From the NCBI GenBank assembly GCA_001898965.1, contig MKVW01000009.1, forward strand, positions 1,402,410 through 1,466,409: a stretch of 64,000 nucleotides of DNA. The letters run 5' to 3'. The DNA is from Rhizobiales bacterium 62-17. Its GTDB lineage: Bacteria; Pseudomonadota; Alphaproteobacteria; Rhizobiales; Beijerinckiaceae. The translations under genes were made by a program, and so were the position numbers. The notes beneath the pieces are model-generated. The model did not search any database. It was given only the letters and a program-made list of their open reading frames with translations, and was not told the DNA's origin. Every line of letters starts with the position of its first letter. The first letter of the stretch is position 1. This document shows positions 25,731 through 34,369 of the stretch, in pieces.

Positions 25731-27526
25731 CTGTGCGTTCGGTCTCCGCCGCTCTCGATACGGCGGGTGTGGATCCCATCACGGTTGAAATCGTTCGTAA
25801 CGGCGTGATCGCCGTCACCGAAGAGATGAAGACCAATCTGATGCGCACCGCTTATAATATGATCATCTATGAAGCGCTTGATTTCACGGTCGGTCTGTTC
25901 ACCGCCACCGGTGAGACGATCTCGATCGGGCTCGGCCTGCCGATGTTCATCCGCGGCATGTCGGAGACGGTGAAGGCCAAACTCCGTCATTTCGAGACGC
26001 GCGGCGGCATCCAGCCGGGCGACATTCTGGTCACCAACGATGCCTATATCACCGGCAGCCATCTAAACCACGTAACCTTCACGCTGCCGATCTTCCATGA
26101 AGGCGAGTTGATCGCGTTCACCTGCTGCATGGCGCACTGGATCGATATCGGCGGCGCCATCGGCGTGGTCACCACCGATATTTATTCGGAAGGCCTGCAA
26201 ATCCCCATTCTGAAGTATCAGAAAGCGGGCGTGGTCAATCAGGACTTGCTCGATCTCATCGCCATGAACGTCCGCTTGCCCGAATTGGGCTTGGGCGATC
26301 TCAGGGCGCAGGTGACGGCGGTGACCACCGGCGAGCGCCGTTTCCTTGAACTGGTGAACCGTTATGGTCGCGGCCCGGTTCTCAATGCCATTCGTATCAT
26401 CATGGATCACACCGAGGCCGCGGCGCGCGCCAATACGTTGACCATTCCCGATGGCGTCTATGAAGCTGAATCCTTCATGGACGACGACGGCATCGACATC
26501 GGCAAGCGTGTACCGATCAAAGTGCGTGTCGAAGTCTCTGGCGATGAAATGACCATCGACCTCAGCGAAGTGGCGCGGCAGGTGCGTGGATATTACAACT
26601 CCGGCATCACCACCGGCTATGCCTGCGCCCAGGTCGCCTATAAATGCCTGACGACGCCGACCGATCATCCGGTGAACGATGGCAGTTTCCGTTCTCTGAA
26701 AGTGGTGATGCCCGAGGGGCGCGTCATCAGTGCCCAGCGCCCGGCGCCTATGCGCTGGTGGATGACGTTTCCGATGACCGTCGTCGATACCATTTTCAAG
26801 GCGCTCTCCGGCGCCATCCCCGAGCGTGTCATCGCCGGCCATCATGCCGATCTGGTGACGTCGACCTTGCACGGTGTCTCGCCGGCTGACGGCCGCTTCT
26901 ACATCGCCGCCATTGGTCCGGTCGGCGGGGGTTGGGGCGCCAAGTCTTCGGAAGACGGTGTCTCGGTGACGGTGTGCATCAACGATGGCGATACGCACAA
27001 CAGCCCCACCGAACAGGTCGAGAGCAAATATCCGCTGATGATCGAGAAGTACGAGTTGCGTCAGGATTCCGGTGGGCCGGGTCGGCAGCGCGGCGGCTTG
27101 GGTGCGGAAATTATCGTGCAGGCGCTGGCGCCCATGTCGGTCAATTCCACCATCGAACGGGCGCATTGCCGTCCGTGGGGATTGCATGGCGGCTTGGAAG
27201 GCGCCGGCAATGGCATTGCCTTGCGCACCAATGGTGTGTGGCAGGAGGATTTGCCCAACGCCAAGATCGCCGCGCATCGCCTCAGGGCCGGCGATGCCTA
27301 TCGCATCAACTCCGGTGGTGGCGGTGGCTTTGGCGATCCTCATGAACGCTCCGCCGATGCGGTCGCCCGCGATGTGGTCGAAGGCTATGTCAGCCGCGAA
27401 GCCGCTGCTTCGATCTATGGCGTGGTGGTTGACCCGAGCGGTCAGGTCGATCGGGAGCAGACACGCGCTCTGCGCGCACGCCGAACGGCTCAGGAGGCGG
27501 AGGCACTCGTGGCGCCCACCGGCTGA
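25727..27526 (+). CDS. Hydantoinase/oxoprolinase subunit B (HyuB-like)
   Basis: Catalytic partner of the A subunit, 599 residues. It begins DPITVEIVRNGVIAVTEEMKTNLMRTAYNMIIYEALDFTVGLFTATGETISIG, the standard HyuB start. It continues with GDILVTNDAYITGSHLNHVTFTLPIFHEGELIAFTCCMAHWIDIGG, where conserved H and D residues are expected metal ligands, and ends with GPGRQRGGLGAEI and the glycine-rich RINSGGGGGFGDPHERS. It overlaps the A gene by four bases and is followed by an MFS transporter gene after 43 bases rich in GGAGGG-like purines. The A, B and transporter genes form one operon under the IclR-type control region. Confidence 0.93.
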   Translation: MTVRSVSAALDTAGVDPITVEIVRNGVIAVTEEMKTNLMRTAYNMIIYEALDFTVGLFTATGETISIGLGLPMFIRGMSETVKAKLRHFETRGGIQPGDILVTNDAYITGSHLNHVTFTLPIFHEGELIAFTCCMAHWIDIGGAIGVVTTDIYSEGLQIPILKYQKAGVVNQDLLDLIAMNVRLPELGLGDLRAQVTAVTTGERRFLELVNRYGRGPVLNAIRIIMDHTEAAARANTLTIPDGVYEAESFMDDDGIDIGKRVPIKVRVEVSGDEMTIDLSEVARQVRGYYNSGITTGYACAQVAYKCLTTPTDHPVNDGSFRSLKVVMPEGRVISAQRPAPMRWWMTFPMTVVDTIFKALSGAIPERVIAGHHADLVTSTLHGVSPADGRFYIAAIGPVGGGWGAKSSEDGVSVTVCINDGDTHNSPTEQVESKYPLMIEKYELRQDSGGPGRQRGGLGAEIIVQALAPMSVNSTIERAHCRPWGLHGGLEGAGNGIALRTNGVWQEDLPNAKIAAHRLRAGDAYRINSGGGGGFGDPHERSADAVARDVVEGYVSREAAASIYGVVVDPSGQVDREQTRALRARRTAQEAEALVAPTG

Positions 27527-27569
27527 AAAAGCCGGAGGGCGGAGGGAAGATGACAAGGGGAGGGAAGTG

Positions 27570-28943
27570 ATGACTTTGGTGACCGGCGCAACCGCGCAGG
27601 ATGAAATCAAAATCGCCGCGCGCATCGAGCGCCTGCCATATTCGCCATGGCATGTACGGATGCGTGTCATTCTAGGCGTGGCGACATTCTTCGACGCCTT
27701 CGACGCGTTGGCGATCGCCTATATCGTGCCGCAACTGCTGGGGGAGTGGAAATTCTCGCCGGCGCAGATCGGGCCGTTGTTCTCCATCGGCTTTGCCGGC
27801 CAGGCTATAGGCGCTCTGCTGTTTGGCTGGCTCGGCGAGCGCTATGGGCGTGTGCGCATGACCATGGTCACCGTGCTGATCTTCGCGATCATGAGCCTGG
27901 TAGCGGCCCACGCGCAGAACTACGAGCAATTGTTCTGGTGCCGCTTCGTGCAGGGCATTGGCCTTGGCGGCGAGGTGCCGCTCGCAGCCGCCTATATCAA
28001 CGAGATTGCCAAAGCCAAAGGGCGCGGGCGCTTCTTCCTGTTCTACGAAGCCGTCTTTCCGGCCGGCCTGTTGGCGGTCGCTTTGCTGGCCTCCTGGATC
28101 GTGCCGACCTATGGCTGGCGCTGGATGTTCTATATTGGCGCCATTCCGGCCTTCATCGTCATCGCCATGCGTATGTGGTGCCCGGAATCGCCGCGTTGGC
28201 TCGCCTCGCGCGGTCGCCAGGCCGAAGCCGAAGCGTCGATGGCGAAAATCGAAGCGGCGGTATCCGCCAATGGCGCGCGCCCATTGCCACCGGTTCCCGA
28301 TCTGCCGGTGCCACCGGCCAAGGCTTCCCTTGGCATCATGGAGCTGTTCCAGGGTATCTATCTGATCCGCACGATCGTCGTCAGTACGCTTTGGATCTGC
28401 GCCTATATGGTCACCTATGGGCTCATCGTCTGGCTGCCGACGATCTATCGAACCGTCTACAATCTGTCGGTGCAGGATTCGATCAACTATGCTCTGCTGC
28501 AGCAGGTCATGAGCATGATCGCCTTCGTGGTCGCGGCGATGATCATCGATTGGACGGGCCGCAAGCGCATGTTCGCGTTCTGCTTCATTGTCGGATCGCT
28601 GCCTCTCTTCGTACTATGGTACTTGCAAGGTGGTACGGCCGATAGCGTGCGCATCATGGCGGCCATCAGCATGCTGTTCGTCTCGATCTGTTCGGGCGCG
28701 CTTTATCTCTATGTGCCGGAACTTTATCCGACACGCATGCGGGCGCTCGGCACGGCCTGGTCGACGTTCTGGCTGCGCGTGGCATCGATCTTCGGTCCGC
28801 TGATTGTCGGCTGGATTCTGCCGATTGGTGGCACCGCAGGCGTGTTTCTCTTCGTCGGCCTAGTGTCGCTAGCGGGCGGCATCATATGTGCGCTTTTCGC
28901 TGAGGAGACATCGGGGAAAGTACTGGAGGAAATCTCGCCCTAA
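27570..28943 (+). CDS. MFS transporter, aromatic-acid/niacin:H+ symporter-like
   Basis: Twelve-helix carrier of 457 residues from ATG 27570, which has GGAGGG and AAG upstream. The signature after helix 1 (VATFFDAFDALAIAYIVPQLLGEWKFSPAQIGPLFSIGFAGQAIGALLFGWLGERYGRVR) has the D-x-F-D motif of the AAHS group, and the mid-loop ESPRWLASRGRQAEAEASMAKIEA is the usual MFS central signature. The C-terminal half repeats the fold (MIIDWTGRKRMFAFCFIVGS; VPELYPTRMRALGTAWSTFWLRVASIFGPL). A long upstream reading of the same frame runs through hyuB and is not coding. Its place behind hyuAB suggests uptake of the ring compound or an acid product. Confidence 0.91.
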   Translation: MTLVTGATAQDEIKIAARIERLPYSPWHVRMRVILGVATFFDAFDALAIAYIVPQLLGEWKFSPAQIGPLFSIGFAGQAIGALLFGWLGERYGRVRMTMVTVLIFAIMSLVAAHAQNYEQLFWCRFVQGIGLGGEVPLAAAYINEIAKAKGRGRFFLFYEAVFPAGLLAVALLASWIVPTYGWRWMFYIGAIPAFIVIAMRMWCPESPRWLASRGRQAEAEASMAKIEAAVSANGARPLPPVPDLPVPPAKASLGIMELFQGIYLIRTIVVSTLWICAYMVTYGLIVWLPTIYRTVYNLSVQDSINYALLQQVMSMIAFVVAAMIIDWTGRKRMFAFCFIVGSLPLFVLWYLQGGTADSVRIMAAISMLFVSICSGALYLYVPELYPTRMRALGTAWSTFWLRVASIFGPLIVGWILPIGGTAGVFLFVGLVSLAGGIICALFAEETSGKVLEEISP

Positions 28944-28961
28944 ACGGCGAGCGGAGATCAG

Positions 28962-29074
28962 GGTGCAGAACGGTGAAATTGGGATTGCGATATGACCGAA
29001 CCGATCCATGGCGATCCGTTGCGGAGCTATGGGATCAGGTTGTCTCTGATCCAATCCATTCGCCGTTCTGCACC
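28962..29074. repeat. Nested inverted repeats spanning the start of a small gene
   Basis: GGTGCAGAACGGTGAA (28962-28977) and TTCGCCGTTCTGCACC (29059-29074) are inverted copies with one mismatch in 16. Similarity extends inward imperfectly. Inside, GGATCAG (29032-29038) and CTGATCC (29046-29052) form a second hairpin with a seven-base loop. The structure covers the proposed start codon of the following gene and begins 18 bases after the MFS stop codon. Confidence 0.6.
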
Positions 29075-29347
29075 TGTCTGAGCCCTGGAGATATCGCGCC
29101 GGATGCCGTGATTATCGAACAGGGATTGATCGGCTATCTCACACAAAAGTATCAATCGGAAGGATCGCAGATCAGCCTTATTCTTGCCGACCGGCTGGAA
29201 GCTTCGGATGGCGACTTCGTCGGTTGGTTGCGCAAGATCGGGAACAGGCTTTCCGAGGACGAAAGACAGCGCCTGATGGAAGACGTGCGAGAAAGTCTTC
29301 TATCGATGCGAAATGAATCATCCACAAGCCGCTTTGCCTGCGCCTGA
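28973..29347 (+). CDS. Small hypothetical protein, family not recognised
   Basis: A 124-residue reading frame from GTG 28973, with a poor ribosome site, contains a plausible soluble protein (DPWRSVAELWDQVVSDPIHSPFCTCLSPGDIAPDAVIIEQGLIGYLTQKY, then a charged helical end LSEDERQRLMEDVRESLLSM). An HSPFCTC motif near residues 29-35 holds two cysteines two apart, which could bind metal. I do not recognise the family. The first 35 codons lie within a large inverted repeat, so the true start may be further downstream. It lies between the hyu-MFS operon and the convergent iron-uptake block and could belong to either. Confidence 0.5.
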   Translation: MKLGLRYDRTDPWRSVAELWDQVVSDPIHSPFCTCLSPGDIAPDAVIIEQGLIGYLTQKYQSEGSQISLILADRLEASDGDFVGWLRKIGNRLSEDERQRLMEDVRESLLSMRNESSTSRFACA

Positions 29348-29399
29348 GCTAAGCCATCTCACCGGTGGCGCGCAGTCGACGGACTTTAAGAGCACCATC

Positions 29400-30704
29400 T
29401 CAGCGTTTGGCGCGAATGGCTACGGGCTGCAGCATTGGCGCAGAACGATCGAGTTCGGCCACGCGGACCCGCACCCGCGCGCGCCGCTTGCGATACCAGA
29501 TCACGACGCCGGTGATCGCCAGGGCGACGCAGACGAGCCCGGCCAGGGAAATCAGGATGCGGCCGGGTATGCCCAGGATGCGTCCTGAATGCAGAGGGAA
29601 TTGCGCTTGCACGAAGATGTCGGCGGCCGTTCCCTTCCAGGGTGTTCGGCGGCCCAGGGAGCGGCCGTCGCCCTGATCGAAGGTGAGAAATTCCGGACCG
29701 ACGCCGCCGGTGCCATGGCCTTCGCCCGGCTCGAACAGGCTCACGCCATAGACGCCCCAGCGAGGCGCATAAAACAGCGCGCCCGGCGGTTCCTTAATGC
29801 CGAGCGCCTTGGCTTCGGCTTCGCCCTTCCGCAAAATCTCGGAGAAAGTCAGCTTTGGAACAATCGGTTGATCGATGGGCGTCGGCGGCCGTGTCGCAAA
29901 AATATCCGGCGTGACTTTCGAGACCATCGACATCACTGGATAAAACACTTCGCGATAGAGGTTCAGCGAAAAGCCGGTGAAAGCGACGACGAAGAGAACC
30001 AGCCAGAACCACAGCCCGAAGGCGCGGTGAATGTCGAAGTTGATGCGATAGGCGCTGCCATTCGTCTTGATCTTCCAGGCAGGCTTCCAGCGCTCCCAAT
30101 AGCTTTTGCCGGATTGGCGTTCGGTCTCCGCCGCGCGATGCTTTCGCTTCGCCTGTCGCAGAGGCAGCGTCAGATAAAAGCCGATGAAACAGTCGATCGT
30201 CCAGACCAGAGCGACGATGCCGAGAAGCCAATAGCCCCACCGGTCAGTGCCCCACATGGCCGGGATGTGGTACATGTAATGCAGTTTGTAGAGAAACGAG
30301 ATGACCGTTTCGCGCGTGACGGGCCACGCGGCGCCCCAATTGCGCCGGCCGACTTCCGCGCCCGTGACCGGATCGTAGTAGAGCCGGTTGAAATCGAGAT
30401 CGTAGAGTCTGCCCGTTACCGGATCGGTCTTGGGCTCGACGACGAGCTCATAGGTTTTCCCGGCTTCCGGATTCAACGCCATATAAGTGATGAAGACGCG
30501 AGGTTCGGCTGCCTGCACGCGCCTGATAATCTCGAGTGGCGGCAGTCGCTCGCCCTGTTGGGCGCTGTACATGAGATGTGGATTAATGAGATCGTCGAGT
30601 TCATGATCCCAGGAGATGATCGCACCGGTCAAGCCGCTGACGACGATGAACGAGGCGATCGACAGCCCTATCCAGCGATGAATGAGCGTGAAGAGCGCGC
30701 GCAC
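29400..30704 (-). CDS. PepSY-associated inner-membrane protein (siderophore-iron reductase/uptake-linked)
   Basis: Membrane protein of 434 residues in the PepSY_TM (PiuB-like) family, often encoded next to TonB receptors and thought to help iron reduction or release. Helix 1 (LIHRWIGLSIASFIVVSGLTGAIISWDHELDDLINP) is the family start; further helices are YWLLGIVALVWTIDCFIGFYLTL, FGLWFWLVLFVVAFTGFSLNLY and ISLAGLVCVALAITGVVIWYRKRR. Conserved histidines in LIHRW, LHYMYH and FDIHRAFG are candidate heme or metal ligands. GTG 30704 is chosen since AGGAG lies six bases upstream; the 19-residue extension is unlikely. It is downstream of the receptor gene, 76 bases away, and probably in the same operon. 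Confidence 0.88.
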   Translation of the reverse strand: MRALFTLIHRWIGLSIASFIVVSGLTGAIISWDHELDDLINPHLMYSAQQGERLPPLEIIRRVQAAEPRVFITYMALNPEAGKTYELVVEPKTDPVTGRLYDLDFNRLYYDPVTGAEVGRRNWGAAWPVTRETVISFLYKLHYMYHIPAMWGTDRWGYWLLGIVALVWTIDCFIGFYLTLPLRQAKRKHRAAETERQSGKSYWERWKPAWKIKTNGSAYRINFDIHRAFGLWFWLVLFVVAFTGFSLNLYREVFYPVMSMVSKVTPDIFATRPPTPIDQPIVPKLTFSEILRKGEAEAKALGIKEPPGALFYAPRWGVYGVSLFEPGEGHGTGGVGPEFLTFDQGDGRSLGRRTPWKGTAADIFVQAQFPLHSGRILGIPGRILISLAGLVCVALAITGVVIWYRKRRARVRVRVAELDRSAPMLQPVAIRAKR

Positions 30705-30780
30705 GTTTTTCTCCTGGGAATTTTCGCTGAATAAGAATGTCAGGGCTTGGCAAGCGCGCATCGCTTGCCGAGCCCTGGGC

Positions 30781-33264
30781 TTACCAAGTGTATTTCAGGC
30801 TTCCGAGCACCGTCCGGCCTGGGTCTGGATAGCAATAGCCAGACGTGCAGGTCGTATCGCGTCGATTGAAGAGATTGGTGGCGTTCACCTGGAGGCTCAC
30901 GCCCTTGAGCTGCGGACTCACGGCCTCGAAGTCGAAGCGCAGGGACGCATCGAAAACGGCGCGGGCGCTGTTCTTCAGGCTGTTCTTGTCGTCACCATAG
31001 CTGGAGCTGGTGAGGCGGGCACCAACGCCACCGCTGAGCCCATAGAGGACGCTATCCGTCGGCAGCTTGTAGTTCGTCCAGAGCGACGCCGTGTGCAAAG
31101 GAACGCTCGACACATATTTGCCGAGCGTACTCGATGGTCCTTCGAGAACTTTAAGCTCGGTATAGGTATAGGACGCGGCGAAGGAGAGGCCATTGTCGAG
31201 GCTGGCGACGGCTTCCAATTCGACGCCCCGGGAGCGAAGTTTGCCGCGCTGCACCTGCATATTGATGCCGTTGATCACCTCATAGAATATGCCGTTCTTC
31301 TGATCGACGTTGAACAGAGCAGCCGACAGCATGATGTTGGTGTCGGGCAGAAGATATTTGACGCCGATCTCCTGCTGGACGCTGGTCGTCGACTTGAATG
31401 TGGATTGGGTCGTTTTGTTCCAACCGATGTTGGGCGAGAAGGCGGTCGAGAAACTGACGTAAGGAACGAGACCGAACGGCGTTTTATAGGAGAGGCCAAC
31501 ACGGCCGGAGAACGCCCGGTCGTCCTGTTGCGCTGAGGTTAGCGTGGCCGTCGTCAGGTCGGTCGTGTCCGTTTTCGTCGACACCCAATCGTGCCGTCCG
31601 CCGATCGTCAGGGTCCAGCCGCCGAGGCGAATCTGGTCCTGTACGTAGACGCCGGTTTGCATCTGCCGCTGGCTGGCGAGCGATGTGAGCGCGACCGGTG
31701 CGATATAGCCTCCATAGTTGGGGACCAGCATGTTCAACGGCGGCGCCGCGCCCGTTCCCGAAGAGGCGCGGAAACGTGTCCAGGTAATATCGACGCCGGT
31801 CAGGATCGTGTGATCGAGCGGCCCCGTCGCAATCTTGGTTTGCAGCTGATTGTCGATAACGAAGGCATCGAGCCTCTGCACGTCGCGTCCGGAGCCGCGG
31901 TCGATCAGCGTCGGATCGAGCGCATGGGCCGCGCCATTGTAGGTATAGACATATTTGGCGTCGATATCCTGGGTCGAATAGCGCGCGTTCTGCCGGAACG
32001 TGAAAGTCTCGTTGATCCGGTGTTCGAATTCCCAACCGATCCGCGCCTGCTCATGAGTCATGCCACCGTAAGCCGGATCACCGGATTCAATGCGGGTGAC
32101 GTGACCGTAATAGTCGTTGTAATAGCCTGGGCTGCCGCCGGTTTTTGCGCGTGAATATTCGCCCAGGATCGTCAGCTTGGTGTCTTCATTGGGCTTCCAG
32201 GTCAGCGCCGGCGCGATATAGACGCGATCGTCGGGCACCGATTTGAATTCCGTACCGGCCACGCGACCGACACCGGTCAGGCGATAGTAGAGCGTGTCGA
32301 CACCCTCGACCGGGCCGGAGAGATCAAATTGCGCCTGCCGCCGATCATAGGTGCCGTATTGGATGCCGATTTCGCGCAATGGCGTCATGGTCGGCCGTTT
32401 GGTGATGACATTGTAGAGACCGCCAGCGCCTGTGGCGCCATAGAGCGCCGAAGACGGACCGCGCAGAATCGAAATGCCTTCGATGCCATAGGGCTCGGTC
32501 ATGAAGATGCCATAGCCGGCAGTGGGCTGGCGCAGATTGTCGCGGAAAACACCCGTGTTGGTGATATTGAACCCACGCACGAAGAAGGAATCGTAGCGTG
32601 GATCGGTGCCATAGGCATTCACGCGGACGCCTGGCGTGTAGGAGATCGCATCGAGCAGCGATTGTGGCTTGCGATCCTCGAGCTGTTTTTCGGTGACGGA
32701 AGAGATGGACTGCGGCGTTTCGACGAAGGGTGTGTCGGTCTTCGTGCCCGTCGCGCTACTGCGGCCGACATAGCCGCTTGCGGTGATGACGCCGCCGCTG
32801 CCGCCATCGACCTGAATTTCGTCGAGCATGATGCCGCCTTCAACGGGCGGAGTGCCGGAATTCTGTGAGCGCTGTTCGCTACGCCGTATGGTCACCGTGC
32901 TGGCATTGGTGAAGGAATATTGCAGACCGGACCCGGACAGGATGCGGTTCAGCGCTTCCGTTCGGCTGAGCGGCCCCTGGGCGCCGGGCGACTGGAGGCC
33001 TCGGGCGAGATCCATATTGAAGAAGAGTTGCAGGCCGGTAGCGTTAGAGAATTGCACCAGGGCTTGGGACAGGGGCTGGGGGCGGATATTGAAATTGGTC
33101 TTCGTCGCCGTGTTCGCTGTCTGCGCAACTGCCGAGGCAGGGATCGCGGCAACCGCGACGAGCGCCGTCGTGACCGAGAGAGCGAGAAAAAGAGACCGCT
33201 TCCTCAACCGCTTGAGAGGCTGGTCCTGGAACCGTGAAACATCATTCTGAGAGAAAGAGTGCAT
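30781..33264 (-). CDS. TonB-dependent siderophore receptor with STN signalling domain
   Basis: Outer-membrane receptor of 827 residues. A signal peptide (LRKRSLFLALSVTTALVAVAAIPASAVAQ) is followed by an STN domain (FNIRPQPLSQALVQFSNATGLQLFFNMDLARGLQSPGAQGPLSRTEALNRILSGSGLQYSF). The plug domain follows (TPFVETPQSISSVTEKQLEDRKPQSLLDAISYTPGV to FVRGFNIT, and EPYGIEGISILRGPSSALYGATGAGGLYNVITKRP), then the 22-strand barrel ends in an aromatic residue (SLKYTW). The STN domain identifies it as a transducer that signals to FecR, encoded just upstream. ATG 33264 begins the recognisable leader; an earlier in-frame start at 33357 is unlikely. The siderophore cannot be named. Confidence 0.94.
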   Translation of the reverse strand: MHSFSQNDVSRFQDQPLKRLRKRSLFLALSVTTALVAVAAIPASAVAQTANTATKTNFNIRPQPLSQALVQFSNATGLQLFFNMDLARGLQSPGAQGPLSRTEALNRILSGSGLQYSFTNASTVTIRRSEQRSQNSGTPPVEGGIMLDEIQVDGGSGGVITASGYVGRSSATGTKTDTPFVETPQSISSVTEKQLEDRKPQSLLDAISYTPGVRVNAYGTDPRYDSFFVRGFNITNTGVFRDNLRQPTAGYGIFMTEPYGIEGISILRGPSSALYGATGAGGLYNVITKRPTMTPLREIGIQYGTYDRRQAQFDLSGPVEGVDTLYYRLTGVGRVAGTEFKSVPDDRVYIAPALTWKPNEDTKLTILGEYSRAKTGGSPGYYNDYYGHVTRIESGDPAYGGMTHEQARIGWEFEHRINETFTFRQNARYSTQDIDAKYVYTYNGAAHALDPTLIDRGSGRDVQRLDAFVIDNQLQTKIATGPLDHTILTGVDITWTRFRASSGTGAAPPLNMLVPNYGGYIAPVALTSLASQRQMQTGVYVQDQIRLGGWTLTIGGRHDWVSTKTDTTDLTTATLTSAQQDDRAFSGRVGLSYKTPFGLVPYVSFSTAFSPNIGWNKTTQSTFKSTTSVQQEIGVKYLLPDTNIMLSAALFNVDQKNGIFYEVINGINMQVQRGKLRSRGVELEAVASLDNGLSFAASYTYTELKVLEGPSSTLGKYVSSVPLHTASLWTNYKLPTDSVLYGLSGGVGARLTSSSYGDDKNSLKNSARAVFDASLRFDFEAVSPQLKGVSLQVNATNLFNRRDTTCTSGYCYPDPGRTVLGSLKYTW

Positions 33265-33405
33265 TGCCCTGCCTGCGCGCTGACCCGCGTTGGGCGGGAG
33301 TGCTAACCAAGAGGGCGATCTGATCGACGGCCCCCATAAGGTACGACACCGGGGCACGCCCAGCTAATGAACGCCTTTTGAATTTTTTTTTGCGGGAGAG
33401 GGCAT

Positions 33406-34368
33406 TTATGGGCTGGCAGATATGAAAGCCAGATAATTGGTGGCGTAGAAAACGCGGATCGGCAGGGTGTCGGCGATCGTGCGCAGGGCGCTGTCGGCTT
33501 GTTTCGTATCGAAAATGGCCGTCACCGGTATGGTGCCGACCTGCTTGTCCATCAGGACGATACGGCCGCGGCGATAGCGGCCGAGCTCGCCGAGGACACG
33601 TCCCAGCGGCACATCCTGAAAAACCAGCCGGTCCCGCCGCCACGCTTCGACTGTCTCTAAATTGGCGGGGGAAGGTAGGCCGAGGCCATCGCTGCCATAG
33701 CTCACCTGCCAGCCGGTATCGACCTGCACGCCCGGCCTCGATCCGGCCTGGACGAGCACGGCATGTTGATTGACGGCCACCGTCGCGATGCCGTCGACAT
33801 ATTTCAAATTGAAGCGTGTCCCCCGCGCCGTCGCGGAGCCATCGGCGGCTTCGACGACGAAGGGCCGCCGGCTATCCGCGGCCACATCGAAGAAACCCTC
33901 GCCGTGATGCAGCACGAGCCGCCGGGCGCTGTCGCTGTACTTGATCGAGAGCGCCGAGGAACTGCCCAATTCGACCGTACTGCCATCCGCGAGGGGGAAT
34001 GTCTTGCGTTCGCCCACGCCCGTGACGCAATCCGCCGACAGATCGGAACTGCTCAATATATAGACACTGCCGCCAGCGACCGCGACGATCGAGCCAAATA
34101 GAATCTTGCGGCGCGACAGGCTGCGCGCATCCCGCGCCCGATCGAATTCCGGCTGTGCAATGTCAAAGCGTTTCCACAGGGCTTCGGCGTGCTGCCAGGC
34201 GGCGGCGTGGGCTTCGTCGGCGGCAAGCCAGGCGTCAAAAGCCTGTTGGTCGGCGGCGCTGACTTTGTCGTCGCGCATTCGCACGAACCATTCCAGCGCC
34301 TCCATGACGACGGGATCTGTGGCTTCTTCTTTCATATCGTGACCGGCGCGATCCCTGATACGGGCCAT
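33406..34368 (-). CDS. FecR-family sigma-factor regulator
   Basis: Inner-membrane signal transducer of 320 residues between the receptor and the ECF sigma factor. The N-terminal cytoplasmic DUF4880-type domain (DPVVMEALEWFVRMRDDKVSAADQQAFDAWLAADEAHAAAWQHAEALWKRF) is followed by a membrane helix (KILFGSIVAVAGGSVYILSSSDL) and the periplasmic FecR domain (GERKTFPLADGSTVELGSSSALSIKYSDSARRLVLHHGEGFFDVAADSRRPFVVEA). A C-terminal STN-like segment follows (FQDVPLGRVLGELGRYRRGRIVLMDKQVGTIPVTAIFD). ATG 34368 is one base after the sigma stop codon; ATG 34335 is an alternative. Strong coupling to the sigma gene is implied. Confidence 0.92.
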   Translation of the reverse strand: MARIRDRAGHDMKEEATDPVVMEALEWFVRMRDDKVSAADQQAFDAWLAADEAHAAAWQHAEALWKRFDIAQPEFDRARDARSLSRRKILFGSIVAVAGGSVYILSSSDLSADCVTGVGERKTFPLADGSTVELGSSSALSIKYSDSARRLVLHHGEGFFDVAADSRRPFVVEAADGSATARGTRFNLKYVDGIATVAVNQHAVLVQAGSRPGVQVDTGWQVSYGSDGLGLPSPANLETVEAWRRDRLVFQDVPLGRVLGELGRYRRGRIVLMDKQVGTIPVTAIFDTKQADSALRTIADTLPIRVFYATNYLAFISASP

Positions 34369-34369
34369 T

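Noticed and set aside
26063..27670. 535-codon minus-strand frame opposite hyuB
   Set aside because: Composition is typical of an antisense shadow, it has no recognisable domain, and the plus strand encodes a complete HyuB-like protein.
28962..29074. Insertion-sequence ends
   Set aside because: There is no transposase gene and no flanking target duplication; the inverted repeats are described only as a structure.
29589..30734. 381-codon plus-strand frame opposite the PepSY gene
   Set aside because: It is antisense to a recognised membrane protein and its product is an arginine- and aspartate-rich sequence without motifs.
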